Positions 17,404-24,103 of a DNA stretch of 38,844 nt are shown in pieces. Below the pieces are notes generated by a model. The model did not search any database. It had not been told where the DNA came from and saw only the letters and a list, made by a program, of their open reading frames with translations. Each line of letters opens with the position of its first letter. Within the stretch, counting starts at the first letter, position 1. The DNA comes from Deltaproteobacteria bacterium (lineage in GTDB: Bacteria > Myxococcota_A > Polyangia > Fen-1088), in NCBI GenBank assembly GCA_016935975.1, contig JAFGPX010000261.1, positions 1 through 38,844 on the forward strand, written 5' to 3'. Both the position numbers and the translations under genes were made by a program.

Positions 17404-19062
17404 ATGTCCAAGCTTGCAGCGCTGTGCCTCGCGATTGTCGGATCTGTCCTTCTTTCGGTGGCGGCCCGGGCCGGAGACGAGCCGGCGGTGCGAGGCGAGG
17501 GGCCTGCCCTGCCCTATCTCGAGGCCGTGCACGCCAAGGTGCACCCTCTGTGGGCGGACAACTTCCTGGTCCTCGCCGCGTCGCAGTTGCCCAAGGACCA
17601 CGCCATCAACGACGTCTCGCGCCGGGTGGAGCTGGCGGTCGTGGTGGCCAGCAAGGGGGCGCTCGTCGACGTGAAGGTGGCCAAGACCTCGGGCTCGTCC
17701 GACTTCGACACGTCGGCCATGGAGGTCGTGCGCGCCGCCGGCAACTTCGCGGCCGCGCCCGAAGAGGTTCTCTCCGACGACGGCAAGGTCCATCTGCGCT
17801 GGGCCTTCGCGCGAGACGACCGCCGGTGCTCGGAGCTGGCCGTCACCCACCGCGAGCTGCCAGTGCCAGAAGCCGTGCGCAACATGGTCGCACAGGGTCG
17901 AGATGACGCTGCCATCGCCCGCCTGCAGTCCGCGAAGGACGAGGAGCGCACGGCCGGCATGGACGTCTTCGCGCGCGCCTGGCTCGACCGCGTGGCAGAC
18001 GAGAAGGATCTCGAGCTCGACGTCGCCCTCGCCAACGCCCTGGCCGGCGATGCGCGAGGCGCCGAGCAACTGCGGCGAGCCGCGACCGCGGCCGATGCGC
18101 CGGAGTCGGTCGCGCAAGCGGCCGCACGCGGCCTCGCCGCCCTCAAGATCCCCGTCTGCCCGCTCGTCAAGCAGTCGCTGGCCAGGGCGGCGAGCGAGGA
18201 CAAGAAGACGCCGGCCTCGCAGGGGACGGAGACAAGCGACGACCAACTCGCACGAGGGATCGCGGCCCCGCAAGCGCGTGACCGCGTGCTGCGCCTGCTG
18301 CGTGAGGGGGCCGACGGATCCTGCCTCGGCTTCGGCATTGCGACCGCGAAGGATCGTGCCGCCAAGAAGGACCATCGCCTTCTCGCCGTTTCGAGCCTCG
18401 AGCGCAGCGAAGGTGCCGAGGCCAAGACCACCCTGCGGGCGCTGGCCAAGGATCCCGATCCCGCAATCAGCGCAGCGGCCATTCTGGCCGAAGCGCGGCC
18501 GGGCGCGGGCCGGGGCGCCGTGTTCCGCCTGATTCCGTTGCTGCGCCACAAGTCCGTCGCGGTGCGCGCGGCCGCCGCAACCGCCTTGGTTCGCGTCGGG
18601 GGCGAGGCTGCGCTGTCGCAGTTGTTCCTGGTACACAAGGAGAAGGACCCCAACGTCTACGCCATGCTGGCCGCCGAACTGTCCAAGCTGTCCGGCTCGG
18701 CCTCCGCCGAAATGCTCGGCCGCTTCCTCAGGAAGGACAACCCGGAGATCCGCCTGGCCGCTGCCCGGGCCCTGGCCGCCCGCCGCGACGAGCGCGCGGT
18801 CAAGTTGCAGGCGACCTTGGCGACGGCGGAACGCCCCGAGCTTCGGCTGCTCGCGGGCCTTTCCCTGGACAAGGACAAGCGCGACCGAGCCATGCGAGAA
18901 CTCGGCGACATCGACTTCGGCGACAGCTACTCGGCGTTGCTGCGCGGCAAGGGAAGAATCGTCGCCGCGGACTGGCTGCTCGCGCGCTTCTCCGAGCTTC
19001 CGCCTGCAGCGCGCGTCGACCTCCTGGGCCGGTGGCTGGCCGCGCGCCCGGAAGACAAGTAG
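17404..19062 (+). CDS. secreted TonB-C-like and HEAT-repeat protein
   Basis: The product is 552 aa from ATG 17404; GTG 17395 is an alternative, and the frame stays open back through the upstream repeat, which is not credible coding. Residues 1-23 are a signal peptide (LAALCLAIVGSVLLSVAARA). Residues about 40-138 resemble a TonB C-terminal/energy-transducer fold: VELAVVVASKGALVDVKVAKTSGS, then FDTSAMEVVRAAGNF and a final HLRWAFARD strand. Residues about 200-330 are helical, and from about 380 to 545 there are HEAT-like repeats (SVAVRAAAATALVRVGGEAAL, PEIRLAAARALAARRDERAV). So it is probably a periplasmic scaffold. TATACT at 17369-17374 could be a -10 box, but no matching -35 is evident. The function is unknown. 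Confidence 0.82.
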   Translation: MSKLAALCLAIVGSVLLSVAARAGDEPAVRGEGPALPYLEAVHAKVHPLWADNFLVLAASQLPKDHAINDVSRRVELAVVVASKGALVDVKVAKTSGSSDFDTSAMEVVRAAGNFAAAPEEVLSDDGKVHLRWAFARDDRRCSELAVTHRELPVPEAVRNMVAQGRDDAAIARLQSAKDEERTAGMDVFARAWLDRVADEKDLELDVALANALAGDARGAEQLRRAATAADAPESVAQAAARGLAALKIPVCPLVKQSLARAASEDKKTPASQGTETSDDQLARGIAAPQARDRVLRLLREGADGSCLGFGIATAKDRAAKKDHRLLAVSSLERSEGAEAKTTLRALAKDPDPAISAAAILAEARPGAGRGAVFRLIPLLRHKSVAVRAAAATALVRVGGEAALSQLFLVHKEKDPNVYAMLAAELSKLSGSASAEMLGRFLRKDNPEIRLAAARALAARRDERAVKLQATLATAERPELRLLAGLSLDKDKRDRAMRELGDIDFGDSYSALLRGKGRIVAADWLLARFSELPPAARVDLLGRWLAARPEDK

Positions 19063-19065
19063 AGG

Positions 19066-19452
19066 CTAGAAGCCCTCCGGCCAGTGCGACAGCCCGACGC
19101 GGTTGCCGTCCGGGTCGCGCACGTAGAGGGTGTAATCCGTCCGTCGATAGACCGGAAAGCCGGCTTGCGCGAGCCGCCTCTCCCAAGCCTCGCGCTCGCC
19201 GCGCGCGATGCCCAGCGCCATCAGATGAATCCCGGGCGCGCCCTCGGCCTTGGCCGCCGCCTCGCCGTCAGCGCGCTCGAGGGCAAGGAATGCACCCCGG
19301 CCGAGATCGAGCCACAGCGAGCGCTCAGAGGTCCCGTCGCAGGAAGGCCAACGCCGCAGCACCGGCAGGCCGAGCGCGGAAACGTAGAACGACTCGGCGC
19401 GGGCCAGATCGGCCACCTTCACGGCGATATGGTGGACGAAAGTCGGAGGCAT
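19066..19452 (-). CDS. VOC (glyoxalase/bleomycin-resistance) family protein
   Basis: This is a single 128-aa vicinal-oxygen-chelate protein: two beta-alpha-beta-beta-beta modules, with HHIAVKVADLARAESFYVSALGLPV at the start and DYTLYVRDPDGNRVGLSHWP at the end. Likely metal ligands His8, Glu59 (FLALER) and His76 (GIHLMAL) are present. The fourth ligand, normally Glu in DPDGNxIEL, is Gly120 here, so classic glyoxalase I chemistry is doubtful. The substrate cannot be assigned. The stop codon lies 3 bp from the convergent HEAT-protein stop. It is divergent from the zinc-ribbon membrane gene; the 49-bp gap carries a small dyad TCTAC-N4-GTAGA at 19462-19475. Confidence 0.87.
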   Translation of the reverse strand: MPPTFVHHIAVKVADLARAESFYVSALGLPVLRRWPSCDGTSERSLWLDLGRGAFLALERADGEAAAKAEGAPGIHLMALGIARGEREAWERRLAQAGFPVYRRTDYTLYVRDPDGNRVGLSHWPEGF

Positions 19453-19501
19453 GCACGCGACTCTACACTGGTAGACTGGCCCCGCAGCCAGCGAGACAGA
19501 A

Positions 19502-20251
19502 TTGGACAAGGACAAGCAACACGCGGGCGGGGACGAACCCGAAGCGCCGGCAGGCGAGTTGGCGCAGCGCTGCGCCCTGTGCCGCGCGGCCATCGCCGCG
19601 GAGTTCTTCACCTTGCGCGGGTTGCTCCTCTGTCCCCAATGCGCCGAGAGCATCCGGCAGCGCCAGAGGGGCCGGGGCAACGTGCGTCGCGCCTTGGCTT
19701 TCGGCGCCGTGGCCGCCGGCCTGATGGCGCTGCTCTGGTTCTTCGCCACCCTCGCCACACGCTGGCAACTGTCGTGGGTCGCCTTGTTCGCGGGCGTCGT
19801 GATCGGCCTGGCCGTGCACCAGGGCGCAGGCGGCCGCGGTGGCCTGCGCTACCAGATCGCCGCCATGCTGCTCGTGTACGCGGCCTTCGTCGTCCGCTAC
19901 GTTCCGCCCGTCTTCGGCGGCATCGCGGACGCCATCAAGAAGGAACACGAAACCAGCGCGCTCACCGAGGCCAAGCCCGCGCCGGCACCGAACGCGCCCG
20001 CACCGGCGGCCCACGGGCCAGCGACGGCCGCGCCGGGCATGCCGGCGCCCGCCGCGCGGACCTCGACCCTCGCCACCTTGAAGGCCTACCTCGTGTTCAC
20101 GATCATCGCCTGGGGCCTGGTGCTGGGCGCTCCCTTCCTTCCCGGAACCACCGGGCTATGGACCGTGCTCTCGCTCGCGGCCGGCATGGCGCTGGCCTTC
20201 CGCCTCAACCGCCACGTCCCCCTGCGCGGCCCGTTCTCGCCCGCTGGGTAG
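19502..20251 (+). CDS. zinc-ribbon membrane protein, unknown function
   Basis: No named family is recognised. Residues 24-47 carry a CALC...CPQC zinc ribbon (Cys24, 27, 44, 47), in the cytoplasm by the following charge pattern. Membrane segments follow at about 62-82, 88-106, 118-136, then a long Pro/Ala-rich linker (about 155-190), then two more (about 197-216 and 220-238). The best start is TTG 19502, because no in-frame ATG precedes the zinc ribbon; the first ATG would remove it and a membrane helix. The 24-bp gap to the next lipoprotein gene suggests co-transcription. A membrane-anchored adaptor or trafficking role is speculation. Confidence 0.75.
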   Translation: MDKDKQHAGGDEPEAPAGELAQRCALCRAAIAAEFFTLRGLLLCPQCAESIRQRQRGRGNVRRALAFGAVAAGLMALLWFFATLATRWQLSWVALFAGVVIGLAVHQGAGGRGGLRYQIAAMLLVYAAFVVRYVPPVFGGIADAIKKEHETSALTEAKPAPAPNAPAPAAHGPATAAPGMPAPAARTSTLATLKAYLVFTIIAWGLVLGAPFLPGTTGLWTVLSLAAGMALAFRLNRHVPLRGPFSPAG

Positions 20252-20275
20252 TGGAGGTCGGCCGGCTGCGGGAGT

Positions 20276-21343
20276 ATGCTCGTTTCCGCTATGGCAGCGA
20301 CACGCGTCTTGCCGCTAGGTTGGCTCTTGGCCCTGCTTGCCGGCTGTGCGACGGCCCCGACCGCGGAGCCCGTCGGCGAACGGGCCTTCCCGGCCCAGGC
20401 GGCGGCGCCGCCAACCGCGAGACCCGCGGTGGCGCCCGGCATCGTCCCGCAGAGCAGAGACGAAGCCGCCAGCGTCGAAGGCCCCGAAGGGCTCACGCGT
20501 CTTTGCGAAGCCCTGCGCGACGAGGCCTCCCTGACCTTCCCGGGCAACGCCGTCGAGCAAGCCCGCGCTTTCGAGGCCCACGCCCAACGTCGGCAGACGG
20601 CGCTGGCCGGCCGCTATGTCACGGTGGTGCCGGCCAGCGGCTTCGCGTTCCGCAACTACGATCTGGCCGAGCGCAAGCTGCTGTTGGACACCGAGCGCGG
20701 TCTCGTGCTGGGTGACGGCGCCGAGCTTTCCGTGCCCAGCGAAGACCCCGCGCCCGGGTTCGCCGTGGGGCCGGACCTGGCCGATCGCATCCTGTCCCAA
20801 CGCACCGAGGGCAAGCTGGGACTGCGCTTGATCTTCCGGCCTTCCGGCTCGCAACTGCGCAAGGACACTTGCGTCTGGCTGGGCGGCGGCCGCGTGGTCA
20901 AGCTGGTGATCGATCTGGTGGCCGCGGCGCTCGTCAGCCCCGAGGGCGCGGTGGTCGCCCGCGCCAACGCCGGCGACTATGCCGACGCGGCGCTCGGCAT
21001 CCCGGTGCGTTCCCCCCAGGTCGTCGTGTCCAAGCCCCACACCGCGAACGGCAAGGATCTCCCCGCCAGTCTGGTAGCAGCCCTGGCCGTGCTGGCCGAG
21101 CGCGCGCAACCCTGCTACGAACGCGTGCTCCTCGTGCGCCCCGCCCTGCGCGGCACCGTCGTGCTCGGCTTCCGCGTCGGCGCCGGCGGACGCGTCGAAG
21201 CCCCCCGCATCGAGATGAGCTCGCTCGCCGACGACGCCGTCACGGAATGCGTGGCCAAAGCCGCCGTCAAGGTTTCCATCCCCGGCGCCAGCGTTGGCCA
21301 GCGCCTCAGCGTCCCGCTGCACTTCCGCTCGGCGGAGGAGTAG
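20276..21343 (+). CDS. lipoprotein with AgmX/PglI-like C-terminal domain
   Basis: The 355-aa product has a clear lipoprotein signal: LLALLAGC with Cys24 from ATG 20276, or Cys19 from the alternative ATG at 20291. A Pro/Ala spacer follows. The middle (about 90-240) is a beta-rich region unfamiliar to me (FAFRNYDLAERKLLLDTERG...). Residues about 262-352 match the TonB-like C-terminal module found in the myxobacterial AgmX/PglI group: CYERVLLVRPALRGTVVLGFRVG, VEAPRIEMSSLADDAVTECV and a final strand LSVPLHF, with the two cysteines typical of that group. AgmX/PglI is implicated in gliding motility, but this domain occurs in many unrelated envelope proteins, so no specific role is claimed. Confidence 0.82.
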   Translation: MLVSAMAATRVLPLGWLLALLAGCATAPTAEPVGERAFPAQAAAPPTARPAVAPGIVPQSRDEAASVEGPEGLTRLCEALRDEASLTFPGNAVEQARAFEAHAQRRQTALAGRYVTVVPASGFAFRNYDLAERKLLLDTERGLVLGDGAELSVPSEDPAPGFAVGPDLADRILSQRTEGKLGLRLIFRPSGSQLRKDTCVWLGGGRVVKLVIDLVAAALVSPEGAVVARANAGDYADAALGIPVRSPQVVVSKPHTANGKDLPASLVAALAVLAERAQPCYERVLLVRPALRGTVVLGFRVGAGGRVEAPRIEMSSLADDAVTECVAKAAVKVSIPGASVGQRLSVPLHFRSAEE

Positions 21344-21367
21344 GAGCGTCGGCGCGCGTACGGCCAC

Positions 21368-21862
21368 TCAGGTGCGGTGGCGGTGCGGTGTCCGGCCACG
21401 CATCGCCGGCCGCCGGCCGTGGTCGTCTTCCGCATGCGGGTGCGCGTGGCCATGCTCTCCGATACCGGTCACGATCTCGATCCCGCCCTGCTTGACCCCG
21501 CGCAGAGCCAGGATGCGGTCGGCGATCCCCTGCAACCGGTCGGACCGCCCGCGAATCACGATGACCTCCAGGCACAGATCGTGGTTGATGTGCACGTGCA
21601 GGGTCGCACGCACCTGCTCGCCTAGCTCGTGCTGCAGCTCGGTCAGCCGCTCGGAGAGGTCGCGCACGTGGTGGTCGTAGACCAGCGTCAGCGTGGCGAC
21701 GGCATCCACTGCCTTGGGCACCTTGTGCCGCCCCACCTCGGCCCGCGCCAGGTCGCGGAACAGCTCGGACCGAGTGCCCCCGCGCGCCCGCACGACAGCG
21801 TCGAGATCGCGCAAAAGCGAGGTTTCGAGGGCGACTCCGAAACGAACCAGGGGATCCTTCAT
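21368..21862 (-). CDS. nikR: NikR-type nickel-responsive ribbon-helix-helix regulator
   Basis: This is a metal-dependent repressor of the CopG/NikR family. Residues 1-45 form the ribbon-helix-helix (VRFGVALETSLLRDLDAVV, then RSELFRDLARAEV). Residues 55-135 are the ACT-like metal domain. All four high-affinity Ni ligands of E. coli NikR align: His78, His89, His91 and Cys97 (QHELGE, TLHVHINHDLC). The 164-aa length exceeds the usual 130-150 because of a C-terminal tail rich in His (GEHGHAHPHAEDDHG and HRHRT), possibly extra metal binding. ATG 21862 has no strong ribosome site. Two palindromic sites lie 113-163 bp upstream. No nickel transporter or Ni enzyme gene is in the window, so targets must lie elsewhere; autoregulation is likely. 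Confidence 0.92.
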   Translation of the reverse strand: MKDPLVRFGVALETSLLRDLDAVVRARGGTRSELFRDLARAEVGRHKVPKAVDAVATLTLVYDHHVRDLSERLTELQHELGEQVRATLHVHINHDLCLEVIVIRGRSDRLQGIADRILALRGVKQGGIEIVTGIGEHGHAHPHAEDDHGRRPAMRGRTPHRHRT

Positions 21863-21974
21863 GCCACGGAGACTAGCGCCTGGCCCCTTCCGAGGGAATG
21901 CCCAGACTTGGGGGCACAATCTGTGGTTTCAGACCTCCGCGCCGGGCGTTCCTTCGCCCGCCACCACCGACGGA

Positions 21975-22001
21975 AAGGTGGTCGCAATTTGTGACCACCT
22001 T
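21975..22001. promoter_or_regulatory. palindromic operator 1 upstream of nikR
   Basis: Thirteen-base arms AAGGTGGTCGCAA and TTGTGACCACCTT (one mismatch) flank a single T. The core TCRCAA-W-TTGTGA is the same as in the neighbouring dyad; the centres are 26 bp apart. A one-base loop makes an RNA hairpin unlikely, so a DNA-binding site is preferred. NikR or another regulator could bind; the sequence is not the E. coli NikR box. Confidence 0.6.
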
Positions 22002-22002
22002 C

Positions 22003-22025
22003 TAAGATCACAAATTGTGATCTTA
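22003..22025. promoter_or_regulatory. palindromic operator 2 upstream of nikR
   Basis: Perfect 11-base arms TAAGATCACAA and TTGTGATCTTA flank a single A. It is strikingly AT-rich for this genome and sits between the thioredoxin-like gene end (22055) and nikR (21862). It shares the core of operator 1. It may regulate nikR, and may also contain its promoter. Confidence 0.65.
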
Positions 22026-22054
22026 AGCGACGCTGCCACGGGGCAAGCGGAAGG

Positions 22055-22624
22055 CTACGCCGGCTCGTTGCCGGGCTTCCACTTGATGTTGCAGCCGATG
22101 CTGGCCTTCTGCTCGGCGGCCGGCTTGCCGCCGGCGAGCAGCGCCTCGACCGCCGCCCGCGCATCCTTCCCGGTGACCGCGATGCCGTTGCCGGGGCGGG
22201 CGTCGTCGAACTGCCCGCGGTAGGCGAGCTTGCCGTCGGCGTCGAACACGTAGAGGTCGGGCGTGCAGCGGGCGTCGAAGGCGCGGGCCACGGCCTGCGA
22301 CTCGTCGTAGAGGTAGGGAAAGACGTAGCCCGCGCGCCGGGCCTCGCTGGCCATGGCTTCCGGCGCATCGTCGGGAAACGTCGCCACGTCGTTCGCGCTG
22401 ATGGCCACCATGGGCACGTTCTTGTCGCGACAGAAGCGGCCGAAGTCGGCGAGCCCGGCCTGGATGTGCTTGACGTAGGGACAGTGGTTGCAGATGAAGA
22501 CGACCACGCTGGGCCGGCCGGCCAGCGACGCGGAATCCACCTGCTTGCCGCTCGTCGTGTCGGGCAGCGCGAAGCTCGGCATCGGCGTGCCCAGCGCGAC
22601 CATACGCGACGGAGTGGCTGACAT
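22055..22624 (-). CDS. thioredoxin/peroxiredoxin-fold protein with CNHC motif
   Basis: The 189-aa protein has the thioredoxin-like AhpC/TSA fold: PMPSFALPDTTSGKQV, then SVVVFICNHCPYVKHI with the redox pair Cys45-Asn-His-Cys48, then VPMVAISANDVATFPDD, a CTPDLYVFDADGKLAYRGQFDD cis-Pro region and a C-terminal GCNIKW. This CNHCPYVKH group is widespread and usually annotated only as thioredoxin family protein. There is no signal peptide, so it is cytoplasmic. It follows aceF by 14 bp, with a strong ribosome site GGGAGGAA, so it is the third gene of the pyruvate dehydrogenase run. A link to peroxide or disulphide reduction around the lipoyl enzyme is inference. Confidence 0.9.
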   Translation of the reverse strand: MSATPSRMVALGTPMPSFALPDTTSGKQVDSASLAGRPSVVVFICNHCPYVKHIQAGLADFGRFCRDKNVPMVAISANDVATFPDDAPEAMASEARRAGYVFPYLYDESQAVARAFDARCTPDLYVFDADGKLAYRGQFDDARPGNGIAVTGKDARAAVEALLAGGKPAAEQKASIGCNIKWKPGNEPA

Positions 22625-22638
22625 GACTCGGTTCCTCC

Positions 22639-24090
22639 CTATAGCAACAGCCTTTTGATGTCGGAAAGCAGCTGCCGGAGGTAGGTCGTGAAGCGCGCCG
22701 CCTCGGCGCCGTCGATGACTCGGTGATCGTACGACAGCGACAGCGGCACCATCAGGCGCGGCGCGAACGCGCTGCCGTCCCACACTGGCTTCATGCTCGC
22801 CCGCGACACGCCCAGGATCGCGACCTCGGGCGCGTTCACGATGGGCGTGAACAGCGTGCCGCCGATGCCGCCCAGGCTCGATATCGAGAAGCTGCCGCCC
22901 TGCAAGTCACCCGGCATCAGCTTGCGACTGCGCGCCTTCTCGCTGACCAGGGCGAGCTCGGTCGCGAGATCGTAGACCCCCTTGCGCTCCACGTCGCGGA
23001 TCACGGGCACGACCAGACCCTCGGGCGTGTCGACCGCGACGCCGATGTGGTAGTAGCGCTTGACGATCAGGTTCTCGCCCGACGGGTCCAGCGAGGCATT
23101 GAAGGTCGGGAAGGCTTTGAGCGTCGCCACCACGGCCTTCATGATGAAGGGCAACATGGTCAGCTTCACCTCGCGCTTCTTGGCCTCGATCGCCTGCGGA
23201 GCCAGCCAGCTCTGCTGGCTGCGAAGCGTCGCGGGAGGCTTTGGGAACCCACCCATGGCCGACTCGGACTTGCGGAAGCTCTCGAGGTCGGTGATGTCGG
23301 CTTCGTCGTGCTGGGTGACGTGCACGACGCGCAGCCAAGCGCGGTGCAGGTTGGTGGCGGTCACGCGCTTGATGCGCGAGAGCGGCTGCGACTCGACGAG
23401 CCCGAAACGCGCGTAGTCCACGAACGGCAACTCGGGCAGCACGAAGCCGCCGCCCGCCTGCACCGCCTTGCCCACGTTCTCCTTGACGTAGTTCTTGACG
23501 TCCTGCTCGACGATCCTGCCCTTGCGGCCCGTGCCCTTGACCTGGCCGAGATCCACGCCCAGCTCGCGCGCCAGACGGCGAATCGACGGGCTGGCGTGCG
23601 CCTTGGCCTTGAGCACCACGAGAGGCGGCGGGGGCGCGGTCTTGGCGAGATCCTCGGGCGCGGGGGTCTTGTGCGAGCCGGGCTTCGCGGTTTGCGCGAC
23701 GGTCTCGGGCGCGTCCTCGACGATCGGCGGGGCCGGCGCCGGACCAGGTGGGGGCGGGGGCACGGAGGCCGGAGCCGAGGGCGCGGGGGGCGCCATGGGC
23801 GCCGGCGCGGCCGCCGCAGGCGCCGCAGGCGCGCGCCTCTCTGCCCCCTCCCCAATCTCCATCACGGCGATGCGCGAGCCCTTGGACACCTTGTCGCCCA
23901 CCGCGACCAGGACCTCCTTGATCACCCCGGCTTGCGGCGAGGGCACGTCCATGGTCGCCTTGTCGGTCTCGAGAGTGAGCAACGGCTGGTCCTGGCGCAC
24001 GCTGTCGCCCGGTTTCACGGCGATCTCGATGATGCCCACGTCGTGAAAATCGCCCAGGTCGGGCACGGTCACGTCCACTTGCTTGGCCAC
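22639..24090 (-). CDS. aceF: pyruvate dehydrogenase complex E2, dihydrolipoamide acetyltransferase
   Basis: E2 carries acetyl groups on lipoate to CoA. One N-terminal lipoyl domain (1-80) has the target Lys44 in ETDKATMDVP. A long Ala/Pro linker (about 85-160) follows, then the E1/E3-binding domain at about 166-200 (ASPSIRRLARELGVDLGQV), a second short linker, and the catalytic domain (240-483) with SYDHRVIDGAEAARF: His456 and Asp460. The start is GTG 24090, with AAAGGA at 24100-24105 overlapping the aceE stop. The gap to aceE is 13 bp. An insertion of about 22 residues lies at about 275-304 of the catalytic domain (see findings). At 483 aa it is shorter than the three-lipoyl E. coli enzyme. 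Confidence 0.96.
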   Translation of the reverse strand: MAKQVDVTVPDLGDFHDVGIIEIAVKPGDSVRQDQPLLTLETDKATMDVPSPQAGVIKEVLVAVGDKVSKGSRIAVMEIGEGAERRAPAAPAAAAPAPMAPPAPSAPASVPPPPPGPAPAPPIVEDAPETVAQTAKPGSHKTPAPEDLAKTAPPPPLVVLKAKAHASPSIRRLARELGVDLGQVKGTGRKGRIVEQDVKNYVKENVGKAVQAGGGFVLPELPFVDYARFGLVESQPLSRIKRVTATNLHRAWLRVVHVTQHDEADITDLESFRKSESAMGGFPKPPATLRSQQSWLAPQAIEAKKREVKLTMLPFIMKAVVATLKAFPTFNASLDPSGENLIVKRYYHIGVAVDTPEGLVVPVIRDVERKGVYDLATELALVSEKARSRKLMPGDLQGGSFSISSLGGIGGTLFTPIVNAPEVAILGVSRASMKPVWDGSAFAPRLMVPLSLSYDHRVIDGAEAARFTTYLRQLLSDIKRLLL

Positions 24091-24103
24091 GGTTCGCTGT
24101 CCT

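Noticed and set aside
21863-21974. Possible riboswitch between the operators and nikR
   Set aside because: Only a short GGGCG/CGCCC stem is visible; no conserved NiCo, cobalamin or other aptamer sequence could be recognised.
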